Assembly: GCA_051748565.1 (NCBI GenBank)
Contig: JBNJHN010000001.1
Span: 1-64,000, forward strand
DNA from: SKPH01 sp051748565
GTDB lineage: Bacteria; Bacillota; Dethiobacteria; DTU022
Length of the DNA: 64,000 nucleotides
Reading direction: 5' to 3'
Translations under genes and position numbers: made by a program
In this document: positions 6,235-15,590 of the stretch, piece by piece
How positions within the stretch are numbered: the stretch's first letter is position 1
Layout of the letters: every line of letters begins with the position of its first letter
The notes under the pieces: generated by a model
What the model saw: only the letters and a program-made list of their open reading frames with translations
The model's database searches: none
What the model was told of the DNA's origin: nothing

Positions 6235-8712
6235 GTGAAAAACTATGATCCTGCTCAAATTGAAGAGCGATGGCAAAAGCTTTGGGAAAAAGAAGATTTC
6301 TACAGAGCGGAAATAGATCAATCTAAAATAAAATATTACGTTTTAGAAATGTTTCCCTACCCTTCCGGCAAGCTTCACATGGGGCATATGCGTGTTTACT
6401 CGATAGGTGATGTGCTGGCCCGGTTTTTACGTATGCGGGGCTATAATGTAATTCATCCCATGGGCTGGGATGCTTTCGGACTTCCTGCGGAAAACGCAGC
6501 TATCGAGCATAATGTTAATCCAGCGCAGTGGACTGAACAGAATATTGGTCACATGAAAAAGCAGCAAAACAGGCTTGGAGTAAGCTATGACTGGAGCCGG
6601 GAAGTTAATACTTCTGCTCCTGATTACTACCGCTGGTCGCAGTGGCTGTTTTTATTAATGTATCAAAAAGGCCTGGCTTATAAGAAAAAGGCAGATGTGA
6701 ACTGGTGTGTCAGCTGTGCCACAGTATTGGCTAATGAACAAGTAGAGAAAGGACTTTGCTGGAGGTGTTCGTCGGTTGTTGAGACAAGAGAATTAGAGCA
6801 GTGGTTTTTACGAATTACTGATTACGCTGAACGACTATTATTTGATCTTGACAGGCTTAAAGACTGGCCTGAAAGAGTCAAGGTTATGCAGCAGCATTGG
6901 ATCGGTCGCAGTGAGGGGGCCGAAATTACTTTCAGAATCAAGGAATTCCCCGGGGATGTAATTCGTACTTTTACCACCCGACCTGACACTTTGTTTGGAG
7001 TTACCTACATGGTTTTAGCACCTGAACATCCGCTGGTCAGGCGTTTAGTGGAAGGTACGGAAAGAGAAAAAGAAATTCTCGCTTTTATTTCCCGGGTCAG
7101 GCAGGAAAGCGAAATTGAACGTATCTCGGAGGAGTTCCCTAAAGTAGGGTTATTTACCGGTTGTCATGCTGTAAACCCGATCAATGGAGAAGAGATACCC
7201 ATTCTTGTCGGTAACTATGTGCTAATGTCTTATGGCACAGGAGCTGTAATGGGAGTGCCGGCCCACGATCAGAGAGACTTTGAATTTGCCCGCAAGCATG
7301 ATCTTCCGATCCGGGTTGTCATACAACCCGACGGTGAAGTGTTTATTGGTGAAACTATGCAGGAAGCTTATACTGGTGAAGGGAAAATGGTAAACTCGGG
7401 TACATTTAGCGGTACAGATAGTTCGGAAGGAATTAAAAAGGTAACCGCATATTTAGATCAGCAGGGTTTAGGCCGTTTTCAAGTTACATACCGGCTCCGT
7501 GACTGGTTGATTTCGCGACAGCGCTACTGGGGGGCGCCGATTCCGGTAATCTATTGTGAAAAATGCGGCACCGTCCCGGTTCCGGAAAAAGATCTGCCTG
7601 TGGAACTCCCCCTGGAAGTAGAACTTTCCGGAAACCGCGTTCCCAGTCTCGCTCATTATGAAAACTTTATTCAGGTGGAATGCCCTGTTTGTAATGCTCC
7701 AGCCCGCCGTGAAACCGATACCATGGATACTTTTATTTGTTCATCCTGGTATTTTCTGCGTTATACCAGCCCACATACGACTGAAGCGCCTTTTAATTCA
7801 GAAGAGGCGGATTACTGGATGCCGGTCGACCAGTATATTGGCGGTATTGAACATGCCGTGCTTCATCTGCTCTATGCCCGCTTTTTTACCAAGGTTATTT
7901 ATGATGCCGGGATGATCAATATTGAGGAACCGTTTAGCCGTCTGCTGGCCCAGGGGATGGTTTATAAAGATGGGGCGAAGATGTCAAAGTCAAAAGGTAA
8001 CGTTGTCACACCTGATGAAATTGTTGAAAAATATGGTGCTGATACCGGGCGTCTCTTTATCCTATTTGCCTCTCCACCCGAAAAAGATCTTGATTGGAAC
8101 GATCAGGGTGTCGAAGGTTGTCATCGCTTTCTGCGTCGAGTATGGCGGTTGTTGGCAGAAAGCCTGGATCAGTTTTCAGCAGAAGAAGGACACTCTGAAA
8201 TTGGTGTAACAGAAGTTAATCTTGAGCGCAGCGTCCATGCAGCGATTAAAAAAGTAACCCATGACATCCAGGATCGTTTTAACTTTAATACTGCTATCAG
8301 CGCTATCATGGAACTGGTGAATGCCATATATGCCTACAGGCAAACAAATAGCGGTCCAGGTTTAAACCAAGATCTCCTGCGGGAAGCACTGGAAAAAACG
8401 ATCCTGCTTTTAGCTCCTTTTGCTCCGCATATTGCAGAGGAATCCTGGCAGTTGCTTGGTAATAAAGAAAGCGTGCACCGCCAAAAATGGCCTGCTTACA
8501 ATCCGGAGAAGCTCCTGGTGGACAAGGTCGAAGTTGTCGTCCAAATAAACGGAAAAGTTCGGGGTAGAATTACCGTGTCTTCAGATTGCCCCGAAGAGCA
8601 GCTAATTGAAGAGGCCCGTGACAGTGAGCGCATCGGTGAGCTTCTGAAGGACAGGAAGGTCCTTAAAATTATTACGGTACCGGGTCGGTTGGTTAATATA
8701 GTCGTTAATTAA
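6235..8712 (+). CDS. leuS: Leucyl-tRNA synthetase
   Basis: LeuRS charges tRNA-Leu with leucine and hydrolyses mischarged products. The 825-residue protein has the class I HIGH-type motif in KLHMGHMR (about residue 47) and the KMSKSKGN motif near 582. A zinc-ribbon pair, CVSC and CWRC, lies around 160-180. The CP1 editing domain contains TFTTRPDTLFG and the GVPAHDQRD segment with the editing aspartate. The C-terminal domain is complete. The GTG start lies six bases after GGAGGT. Expression should be controlled by the upstream leucine T-box. Confidence 0.98.
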   Translation: MKNYDPAQIEERWQKLWEKEDFYRAEIDQSKIKYYVLEMFPYPSGKLHMGHMRVYSIGDVLARFLRMRGYNVIHPMGWDAFGLPAENAAIEHNVNPAQWTEQNIGHMKKQQNRLGVSYDWSREVNTSAPDYYRWSQWLFLLMYQKGLAYKKKADVNWCVSCATVLANEQVEKGLCWRCSSVVETRELEQWFLRITDYAERLLFDLDRLKDWPERVKVMQQHWIGRSEGAEITFRIKEFPGDVIRTFTTRPDTLFGVTYMVLAPEHPLVRRLVEGTEREKEILAFISRVRQESEIERISEEFPKVGLFTGCHAVNPINGEEIPILVGNYVLMSYGTGAVMGVPAHDQRDFEFARKHDLPIRVVIQPDGEVFIGETMQEAYTGEGKMVNSGTFSGTDSSEGIKKVTAYLDQQGLGRFQVTYRLRDWLISRQRYWGAPIPVIYCEKCGTVPVPEKDLPVELPLEVELSGNRVPSLAHYENFIQVECPVCNAPARRETDTMDTFICSSWYFLRYTSPHTTEAPFNSEEADYWMPVDQYIGGIEHAVLHLLYARFFTKVIYDAGMINIEEPFSRLLAQGMVYKDGAKMSKSKGNVVTPDEIVEKYGADTGRLFILFASPPEKDLDWNDQGVEGCHRFLRRVWRLLAESLDQFSAEEGHSEIGVTEVNLERSVHAAIKKVTHDIQDRFNFNTAISAIMELVNAIYAYRQTNSGPGLNQDLLREALEKTILLLAPFAPHIAEESWQLLGNKESVHRQKWPAYNPEKLLVDKVEVVVQINGKVRGRITVSSDCPEEQLIEEARDSERIGELLKDRKVLKIITVPGRLVNIVVN

Positions 8713-8800
8713 TCTTTAAAAGCTTCCGGGCATTTTAATGTAAAAAAACGAAATATACAAAATATGGTGTATATTGCCAATAAGCATTCTTATTGCCTCC

Positions 8801-8829
8801 TTGACAGTATTATATTCAAAATGTATAAT
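8801..8829 (+). promoter_or_regulatory. Consensus promoter for the Asp23 gene
   Basis: TTGACA (8801-8806), a 17-base spacer and TATAAT (8824-8829) preceded by TG form an extended -10 promoter with full consensus. The leader from about 8836 to the start codon at 8969 is about 130 nt. This promoter implies strong, housekeeping expression of the Asp23-family protein. Confidence 0.8.
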
Positions 8830-8968
8830 ATAATAAACAATTTTAATTACAGTACATTGATACTTGGTCTTGTTAATTGAAATCAGTTAACAGCCCCAGC
8901 TAATTGATACCTGTGAACCAGCCGGCATAGACATTCCGGCTTTAATTATCAAATAAGGAGGAAATAGA

Positions 8969-9412
8969 ATGGCTGAAGAAAAAAAAGGTAAAGATGTTCG
9001 TACCGAAGAGGCAGTATTAAAGCCTGATCCCTCAAAAGAAGGAGACAGCATTCGTATATCATCTGAGGTTATTGCAGTAATAACAAGCATAATTTCCAGT
9101 GATATCCCCGGTGTTGCCGGAATGAGCGGCGGTGTAGTAGGAGGTATAGCTGAAAGGCTTGGCCGCCATGATATGACCAGGGGAATTAAAGTCCAGGTTG
9201 ACGAAGACAGGGTTTCTATCGATTTAAATATAATTGTAGAATATGGAATTTCTATTGTAGATACAACAGATAAGCTGAAAAAAGAGGTTCGCACCAATGT
9301 TGAAAAAACTACCGGTTTGAAAGTCAAAGCGATTAACATTAATGTCCTGGGCATAAACGTTCCAGGGGAAGAGGAGGAAGAGGAAAAGCCCGAGGAAGGC
9401 AAAAAGAAATAA
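8969..9412 (+). CDS. Asp23/Gls24 family protein
   Basis: The 147-residue protein carries the Asp23/Gls24 domain (about residues 27-130), seen in IRISSEVIAVITSIISSDIPGVAGMSG and the DLNIIVEYG strand. Family members include staphylococcal Asp23, which decorates the membrane through a partner, and YqhY, linked to fatty-acid synthesis control. The C-terminus is a charged Glu/Lys tail (GEEEEEEKPEEGKKK). AGGAGGAAATAG precedes the ATG. It is monocistronic, with its own consensus promoter and a good terminator. The exact function here is not known. Confidence 0.92.
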   Translation: MAEEKKGKDVRTEEAVLKPDPSKEGDSIRISSEVIAVITSIISSDIPGVAGMSGGVVGGIAERLGRHDMTRGIKVQVDEDRVSIDLNIIVEYGISIVDTTDKLKKEVRTNVEKTTGLKVKAININVLGINVPGEEEEEEKPEEGKKK

Positions 9413-9446
9413 GAAATTTAATGTGTTGACATAAATAGAATTTTAA

Positions 9447-9480
9447 CCCCCGGTACATTTCGAAATGACCGGGGTTTTTT
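9447..9480 (+). terminator. Intrinsic terminator after the Asp23 gene
   Basis: CCCCGGT (9448-9454) pairs with ACCGGGG (9468-9474), with an inner ATTTCGAAAT extension, and six T residues follow. It closes the Asp23 transcript 35 bases after the stop codon. Confidence 0.85.
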
Positions 9481-9596
9481 ATATTTAAAGGCAGGAAAAG
9501 AGGATTGTAAAAGCGAATTTTACAAGATTATTATTTTAAGTTCAAGTTAAATCGAATATTAAAGTCTTATAAGTCTGTTTTAAGGAGGTTGAGAAG

Positions 9597-10175
9597 TTGG
9601 AGCGATTATTTAACCTGCGGGGAAAAATAGTAATAGTAGCTCTCGTGTTGCTATTGATTACCGGATCTGTCTGGCGTGCAGTCCAGGTTTCGAATTCCGG
9701 GCCGGAAATAATTCAGGCCGGATACAGCGATAGAGAAGAAACTGCTCAGATAGAGGAAACAGATATGGTTACTGTTCACCTGGTAGGCGCAGTAGTAAAT
9801 CCCGGCATATATCAACTCCCGGCCGGCTCAAGGATATATGAACTCATTAATCTTAGCGGTGGTTTTAGCGATGAGGCGGATCAGGATATTCTCAACCAGG
9901 CTCGCCCTATCCTTGACGGTGAGCAAATTCATGTACACAAGATCGGCGAGGCGCAGAAACCCCTGGGATCCAGCAATTCAAATAAAATTAATATTAACCG
10001 GGCAACAGCTTCAGAACTGACTGCTCTGCCCGGTATTGGCGATGTGCGTGCCAATCAAATTGTTGCACATCGCGAAAAGCACGGCTATTTCACCTCTATA
10101 GAACAAATAATGGATGTTAGCGGTATCGGTGAAAGTACGTTTAATAATATTGCTGAACAAATTACCATCTATTGA
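9597..10175 (+). CDS. comEA: ComEA-like competence DNA-binding protein
   Basis: ComEA is the membrane-anchored receptor that binds incoming double-stranded DNA during natural transformation. Residues 8-28 form one transmembrane helix, with the rest outside. A SLBB domain (about 57-110, VHLVGAVVNPGIYQLPAG) is followed by a Gly/Ser/Asn linker and a C-terminal tandem helix-hairpin-helix (ININRATASELTALPGIG, then ISGIG-like VSGIGES) that binds DNA. Length 192 is normal. TTG start behind AGGAGGTTGAGAAG. comEC lies 19 kb downstream and not next to it, so the usual com operon has been split by other genes. Confidence 0.92.
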   Translation: MERLFNLRGKIVIVALVLLLITGSVWRAVQVSNSGPEIIQAGYSDREETAQIEETDMVTVHLVGAVVNPGIYQLPAGSRIYELINLSGGFSDEADQDILNQARPILDGEQIHVHKIGEAQKPLGSSNSNKININRATASELTALPGIGDVRANQIVAHREKHGYFTSIEQIMDVSGIGESTFNNIAEQITIY

Positions 10176-10177
10176 AG

Positions 10178-11425
10178 CTATTCAATCTGCCATGATTTAA
10201 GGTAATTTTCCTGATCGCCTGAAAGGTTGTCAATACTGATTCCCATAGCCTCCAGTTTGAGAGCCGCGGTTTGACGATCCAGCTCATCGGGTAATCTTAT
10301 CACTTCTTTAGGCAGATTTTTACCTTTACTGACCAGGTATTGCATGGCTCCAAATTGGAGGGCAAAGGACAGGTCCATTATTTCTGCAGGATGGCCGTCG
10401 CCGGCAGCCAGATTAACAAGCCGGCCTTCCCCTAAAAGATAAACCCTCCTGCCGTTGCTCAATCTGTATTCATCGATATTATCACGGGGTTGACCCATAT
10501 GCTCGCTCATGTTTATAAGAGCCTTCTTGTCGATTTCGACATCAAAGTGTCCGGCATTGCTCAAGATTGCCCCTTCTTTAAGCAGGGGGAAATGCTCTGC
10601 TGAAATAATTTCCCGGCAACCGGTTGTAGTAACAAAGATATCACCCAGGGATGCTGCTTCTTTCATCGGCATTACCCTGAATCCTTCAACAGCAGCCTCA
10701 AGCGCATGAACCGGCTCAACTTCAGTGATGATAACGTTTGCGCCCAATCCGGAAGCACGCATAGCGACACCGCGCCCGCACCAGCCAAATCCGGATACGA
10801 CCACTGTTTTGCCCGATATAAGCAGGTTGGTTGTGCGCATGATGCCGTCCCATACTGATTGGCCTGTCCCGTAACGGTTGTCGAAAAGGTACTTGCACAT
10901 TGCATCATTTACAGCCATAACCGGGAAAGCCAGTTTGCCTTCGCCGGCCATCGCTCTGAGGCGAATCAAGCCTGTTGTTGTTTCTTCGGCTCCCCCGATC
11001 ACATGGGGCAGCAGGTCAGGCCGATCATGGTGCAGCTTTGTGATCAAATCGCCGCCGTCATCAATAATTAAATTTGGGCCTGTATCTATACTGCTTCGAA
11101 GATGACTGTTGTATTCTTCAGTTGTAGCGCCGTGCCAGGCATAAACCTCGATACCGTCTTCGACAAGAGCGTTGGCAATTGCATCCTGGGTTGAAAGTGG
11201 ATTGCTCCCGGTGATTACCACCGCTGCTCCGCATTTTTGGAAGGCTTTGGCCATATAAGCTGATTTCGCTTCCAGGTGAATGCAAATTACCATCTTAATT
11301 CCTTTGAACGGTTCTTCACCGCTGTATTGATCAATAAGTTTATTCATGACAGGCATATGCCTGCTAATCCATTCGATACGCCTGTGTCCCTCGGGGGCTT
11401 TTTCCGGTTTCCTGGTACTGCTCAT
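10178..11425 (-). CDS. ahcY: S-adenosylhomocysteine hydrolase
   Basis: This enzyme splits S-adenosylhomocysteine into adenosine and homocysteine and recycles the methyl cycle. The 415 residues match the short form of the family. The Rossmann NAD site is VVVSGFGWCGRGVAMRASGLGA, followed by the acidic end IITEVEP. The substrate region has NDAMCKYLFDNRYGTGQS, with the Lys and Asn-rich motif, and the C-terminus has GDGHPAEIMDLSFALQ. It converges tail to tail with comEA, with only two bases between. The adenosine it releases may connect with the nucleoside operon that is divergent from it. Confidence 0.96.
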   Translation of the reverse strand: MSSTRKPEKAPEGHRRIEWISRHMPVMNKLIDQYSGEEPFKGIKMVICIHLEAKSAYMAKAFQKCGAAVVITGSNPLSTQDAIANALVEDGIEVYAWHGATTEEYNSHLRSSIDTGPNLIIDDGGDLITKLHHDRPDLLPHVIGGAEETTTGLIRLRAMAGEGKLAFPVMAVNDAMCKYLFDNRYGTGQSVWDGIMRTTNLLISGKTVVVSGFGWCGRGVAMRASGLGANVIITEVEPVHALEAAVEGFRVMPMKEAASLGDIFVTTTGCREIISAEHFPLLKEGAILSNAGHFDVEIDKKALINMSEHMGQPRDNIDEYRLSNGRRVYLLGEGRLVNLAAGDGHPAEIMDLSFALQFGAMQYLVSKGKNLPKEVIRLPDELDRQTAALKLEAMGISIDNLSGDQENYLKSWQIE

Positions 11426-11690
11426 TACAAAATCGCTCCTTTTTTATTTCGAATCCTGGCTATGTTCATTCTTCGCAATTAACAGGGCAAAATCCTGCCT
11501 GAAATAATGGTTTCTGATTAGAAGGATCTGGCATATAAATGCAGAATTAGAAAAGCGCAAATGTTTTATGAAATGGTAATTTGTAAATACTTGCGGGTAA
11601 AAGAGGGGTGAGACGGCAGTTTTACGCTGGACAGTCATGATTTGCTCAGGGAACACAATGATCGAATAAGAATAAAGAGGAGGTTTTACT

Positions 11691-12761
11691 ATGGGAAGGT
11701 GGATAGCTTTGCTGCTTGCGATTTTCTTGTTTTTTTCATTAGCGGGTTGTGGTACCGATGATACTGCATCTGCGGACTTGAAAGTTGGTATGGTTACCGA
11801 TGCCGGAACTATTGATGACAAATCTTTTAACCAGGGCACCTGGGAAGGGATCCAACTGGCGGCGAAGGATTTTGGACTGGAGACCAGGTATTTACAACCT
11901 GGCGGGACTACGGAAGCAGATTATATTACCGAGATCGGCAACCTTGTTGATGCCGATTTTACTTTTGTTGTCTGCCCCGGATTCAAATTTGAGACTGCCA
12001 TATATGATGTGCAGGACAGGTATCCCGGGGCCAAATTTGTTTTAATTGACGGCTATCCTCATGCCGGAGATTGGGTGCCGGTTGTCAATGAGAATGTAGT
12101 TTCCATCTTCTTTACCGAGCATGAATCCGGCTTTCTGGCTGGTCTTGCTACCGCTCTGCAGCTTGGTGAAGGGGAAGTCGGATTTATCGGCGGTATGGAG
12201 ATACCCCCGGTTCAGCTCTTTAACTGGGGTTTCCAGCAGGGCATACAGTATGCCAATGAAAATCATGGCACTTCTATCGTAATGAATGCAGAAAACTTCA
12301 TTTATGAAGGTACTTTTGAGAACGTAGCAGCAGGCCAGGCCCTGGCTGCCGCAATGTTTGATAAAGGTGTTGATGCGATCTTTGCTGCGGCCGGCGGTGT
12401 CGGCGTCGGAGCAATCAATGAAGCCAAAAGGCGGGCTGATGAAGGTGACACAGTATGGATCATCGGTGTCGACGTCGATCAGTATAATGAAGGCATCTAC
12501 GATGGCGAAAACTCGATTATTCTTACCTCCGCAATGAAATATATAGATGTTGCCGCTTATGACATGATTGAAGCCGAGCTAAACGGTGTATTCCCTGGCG
12601 GAGAAATACTGACCTTTAGTGCAGAAAATTACGGTGTGGGTATTCCTCCTGAAAATCCAAATCTTGATGCCGAAGTTGAGGCGATTGTAGCTGAAGCTTT
12701 TGATGCAATGCAGGATGGCACTTTAGTTGTTGCTGATGAACAGGGTAACCTTTTCCAGTAA
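11691..12761 (+). CDS. BMP-family nucleoside-binding lipoprotein
   Basis: Substrate-binding protein of an ABC importer in the BMP/PnrA/Med family, which binds purine or other nucleosides. A signal peptide with lipobox LAGC puts the lipidated cysteine at residue 20. The mature domain begins KVGMVTDAGTIDDKSFNQGTW, the hallmark of this family, and contains the GFIGGMEIPPV hinge segment. Length is 356 residues. RBS AGAGGAGG lies nine bases before the ATG. It is followed by a terminator and then the ATPase and two permeases, which probably lets the binding protein be made in excess. The phosphorylase and aldolase downstream support nucleosides as substrate. Confidence 0.93.
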   Translation: MGRWIALLLAIFLFFSLAGCGTDDTASADLKVGMVTDAGTIDDKSFNQGTWEGIQLAAKDFGLETRYLQPGGTTEADYITEIGNLVDADFTFVVCPGFKFETAIYDVQDRYPGAKFVLIDGYPHAGDWVPVVNENVVSIFFTEHESGFLAGLATALQLGEGEVGFIGGMEIPPVQLFNWGFQQGIQYANENHGTSIVMNAENFIYEGTFENVAAGQALAAAMFDKGVDAIFAAAGGVGVGAINEAKRRADEGDTVWIIGVDVDQYNEGIYDGENSIILTSAMKYIDVAAYDMIEAELNGVFPGGEILTFSAENYGVGIPPENPNLDAEVEAIVAEAFDAMQDGTLVVADEQGNLFQ

Positions 12762-12784
12762 TTATTGCAATTAGATTTAATAAG

Positions 12785-12810
12785 AAGGGCGGTAAATCCG
12801 CCCTTTTTTT
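12785..12810 (+). terminator. Intrinsic terminator after the nucleoside-binding lipoprotein
   Basis: AAGGGCGG (12785-12792) pairs with CCGCCCTT (12798-12805) around a TAAAT loop and is followed by a T-run to 12810. As it lies within the transporter operon it probably gives partial termination. Confidence 0.9.
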
Positions 12811-12948
12811 CTAAGTTTAGAATTCAATCTCATTGCAGGGCATCATAAATTTTTGCTGAGATGCACCTGTTAAGCCTTAGATTAACTTACCATTGCCTTT
12901 CCGGTTTTGGTACTCTGGCGCCTGATCTCTAATGCAGCAGGGGAGTTG

Positions 12949-14478
12949 ATGCTTTTGGACTATGTGGTTGAAATGCGCGAGATCCGAAAAGAATTTCCCG
13001 GTGTAGTAGCTTGTGACGATATTAATTTCCAGGTCAAAAAAGGTGAAATCCATGCCCTATTGGGTGAAAATGGAGCCGGAAAATCAACTCTGATGAATAT
13101 TCTTTTCGGTCTTTACCAACCCGATAATGGGGAAATTTACCTGCATGGCAAAAAAGTCAACATTGCCAATCCCAATGTTGCTAATGATCTCGGTATCGGT
13201 ATGGTTCACCAGCATTTTAAGTTAGTCCACAATTTTACGGTAACGGAAAATATTATTCTAGGTTTGGAACCAACGAGGGCAATGATGATTGATATTCGTA
13301 CCGCTTCAGCCCGGATCAGGAATCTGTCAAAGCAGTATGGCCTGAATGTAGATCCGGATGCAAAAATATCTGATGTATCAGTGGGTATGCAGCAGAGAGT
13401 GGAAATCTTAAAAATGCTCTACCGAAATGCTGAAATCCTTATTTTCGACGAACCAACCGCAGTTTTAACCCCCCAGGAAGTACGCGAACTGATGAAAATT
13501 ATGCGCAGTTTGATTGACGAAGGAAAGACGATTATTTTGATTACACATAAACTGCGCGAAATTATGGCCATTGCCGATCGCTGTACGGTCATCCGCTGGG
13601 GTAAATTTGTGGGTACGGTCAAAGTCTCAGAAGTCACGGAAGAGAAACTTGCTGAAATGATGGTCGGCCGGAAAATTTTATTCGAAATTAAGAAAAACGA
13701 AGCCCAAATAGGAGATGAAATTTTAAGTATCGAAAACCTTTCTGTCCTATCCGGCAGTGGGGCACTCGGCCTGAAAAATTTCTCTCTCGGGGTTAAATGC
13801 GGTGAAATTGTTGGCCTTGCCGGTGTTGACGGTAATGGGCAGGCCGAGCTGGTGGAGGCAATAATCGGTTTACGCAGCATTGAATCGGGCAAAATAATCA
13901 TTCACGGTACTGATGTAAGTTCTTTTCCGGTTCGTAAACGGATCAGCAAAGGTATGGCCCATATCCCCGATGATCGCCACAAGCACGGTCTGATCCTCGA
14001 CTACACTGTCCAGGAAAACCTGGTCCTGAAAAACTACTACCTCGAGCCTTTTTCCCGCAGGGGGTTTTTAAACTGGGACCTGATCCGAGAACATGCCAGC
14101 CGGGTTATAAAGGATTTTGATGTCCGCGCCGGGGAAGGGCCGGATTCTTCAGCCCGGTCGCTTTCCGGCGGCAACCAGCAGAAAGCGATTGTCGGGCGGG
14201 AAATTGACGGCAATCCCGAGATACTTATAGCCGTCCAGCCGACCCGTGGCCTTGATGTGGGTGCAATTGAGTATATCCACAGACGCCTGATTGAACAGCG
14301 CGATCAGGGCAAAGCAGTCCTGCTCATATCCCTGGAGCTTGATGAAATTCTCGATTTGTCCGATCGTATTGCGGTAATTAACAGCGGTGAACTGGTTGGC
14401 CTCGTCAATGCAGCTGAGACAAACGAAAACGAAATTGGTTTAATGATGGCCGGGGTGAAAAGAGGTGCTACAGCTTGA
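12949..14478 (+). CDS. Nucleoside ABC transporter ATP-binding protein (two NBDs)
   Basis: Energises the nucleoside importer. The protein carries two fused nucleotide-binding domains. NBD1 has a complete set: GENGAGKST, SVGMQQRVEIL, ILIFDEPTAVL and the LITHKLRE H-loop. NBD2 keeps a good signature LSGGNQQKAIVG, but its Walker A is degenerate (GVDGNGQAEL) and its Walker B ends in Gln (ILIAVQPTRGL). This asymmetry is normal for the sugar/nucleoside (CUT2/BMP) subfamily. The frame is open to 12907, but the ATG at 12949, behind AGGGGAG, gives a typical N-terminus (509 residues). Its stop overlaps the next permease's start. Confidence 0.94.
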   Translation: MLLDYVVEMREIRKEFPGVVACDDINFQVKKGEIHALLGENGAGKSTLMNILFGLYQPDNGEIYLHGKKVNIANPNVANDLGIGMVHQHFKLVHNFTVTENIILGLEPTRAMMIDIRTASARIRNLSKQYGLNVDPDAKISDVSVGMQQRVEILKMLYRNAEILIFDEPTAVLTPQEVRELMKIMRSLIDEGKTIILITHKLREIMAIADRCTVIRWGKFVGTVKVSEVTEEKLAEMMVGRKILFEIKKNEAQIGDEILSIENLSVLSGSGALGLKNFSLGVKCGEIVGLAGVDGNGQAELVEAIIGLRSIESGKIIIHGTDVSSFPVRKRISKGMAHIPDDRHKHGLILDYTVQENLVLKNYYLEPFSRRGFLNWDLIREHASRVIKDFDVRAGEGPDSSARSLSGGNQQKAIVGREIDGNPEILIAVQPTRGLDVGAIEYIHRRLIEQRDQGKAVLLISLELDEILDLSDRIAVINSGELVGLVNAAETNENEIGLMMAGVKRGATA

Positions 14479-15590
14479 AAACAAAAGTCAGGGTCAAAAA
14501 AGATTTTCTTATGTCTCTTTTTGCCATATTTCTGGGCTTATTAGCCGGTGCTGTGTTGATGGTGGTTACCGGAAACAACCCCTTTGATGGATTTTATTTT
14601 CTTTTCCGGGGTGGACTGATGAATATAGAGCGTATAGGTAACACCCTCGGTATGGCTACACCGCTTATATTTTCCGGTTTATCGGTAGCTTTTGCTTTTA
14701 AAACCGGCCTTTTTAATATTGGTGGTGCCGGGCAGATGCTGATTGGCGGTCTTTGTGCCACAGCCATTGGCCTCACTTTCGATTGGCCAAGGCCGGCTTT
14801 GCTTTTGGTTATAGTGTTTGGCTCCCTGATTGGCGGTGCACTCTGGGCAGCCCTGCCCGGTTACCTCAAAGCAAGGTTTAACGTTCATGAAGTAGTTTCC
14901 ACGATTATGATGAACTGGATTGCTTACTGGTCCATTTTTTATATTGTGCCTGCATATTTTAAAGGACCCTTTTTGGAAACGGAGTCACAACGTATACCCG
15001 AAGCTGCATCGATGAAGGCATCCTGGCTGACATCACTTTTCAGTGGATCTTATATAAATCTAGGCATATTTCTTGCTGTTATATTTGTTGTTATCAGTGC
15101 CCTGATCCTGGAGAGAACAACCCTGGGTTACGAGTTGAAAGCAGTCGGTTATAACCGTGATGCGGCCGAGGCTGCCGGGATCAGTGTTAATCGCAATATT
15201 ATCCTTTCCATGTCTATTGCCGGTGCCCTGGCAGGTTTGGGCGGAGCTACTTTTTATGTCGGTTATGCTTCTAATATGCAGATTGGAGTTTTGCCTGCCC
15301 AGGGTTTTGACGGGATTGCTGTTGCCCTTTTAGGGGCTAATTCACCCTGGGGGGTGCTTGCAGCAGCAATTTTTTTCGGCCTGCTGCATACTGGAAAAGG
15401 ATTTATGAATGCTATGACAGCTATTCCTCCTGAAATAGCCGATACTATTATAGCTACTATTATTTATTTTGCCGCTACATCAGTATTAATTGAACGGAAT
15501 TGGGATCGGATCAAGAAGTTCAGGGCAGGCGCTCTACTTCGTAAAGTCAAAGAGAGAACCCTTGAAGCAGGCAATGGAGGTGGGCAATAA
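14475..15590 (+). CDS. Nucleoside ABC transporter permease 1
   Basis: Inner-membrane subunit of the BPD_transp_2 (branched-chain amino acid/sugar/nucleoside) class, 371 residues with about eight to ten hydrophobic helices. Characteristic segments are GLSVAFAFKTGLFNIGGAGQML, the FNVHEVVSTIMMNWIA helix, and the cytoplasmic coupling loop GYNRDAAEAAGISV. TTG start overlaps the ATPase stop (TTGA), showing translational coupling; the stop overlaps the next permease's ATG. It pairs with permease 2 to form the heterodimeric channel. Confidence 0.94.
   Translation: MKTKVRVKKDFLMSLFAIFLGLLAGAVLMVVTGNNPFDGFYFLFRGGLMNIERIGNTLGMATPLIFSGLSVAFAFKTGLFNIGGAGQMLIGGLCATAIGLTFDWPRPALLLVIVFGSLIGGALWAALPGYLKARFNVHEVVSTIMMNWIAYWSIFYIVPAYFKGPFLETESQRIPEAASMKASWLTSLFSGSYINLGIFLAVIFVVISALILERTTLGYELKAVGYNRDAAEAAGISVNRNIILSMSIAGALAGLGGATFYVGYASNMQIGVLPAQGFDGIAVALLGANSPWGVLAAAIFFGLLHTGKGFMNAMTAIPPEIADTIIATIIYFAATSVLIERNWDRIKKFRAGALLRKVKERTLEAGNGGGQ

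Noticed and set aside
8887..9402. A 171-codon minus-strand frame opposite the Asp23 gene
   Set aside because: It mirrors a well-supported gene with its own consensus promoter, ribosome binding site and terminator; the peptide is low in information, rich in Ser, Thr, Pro and Ile.
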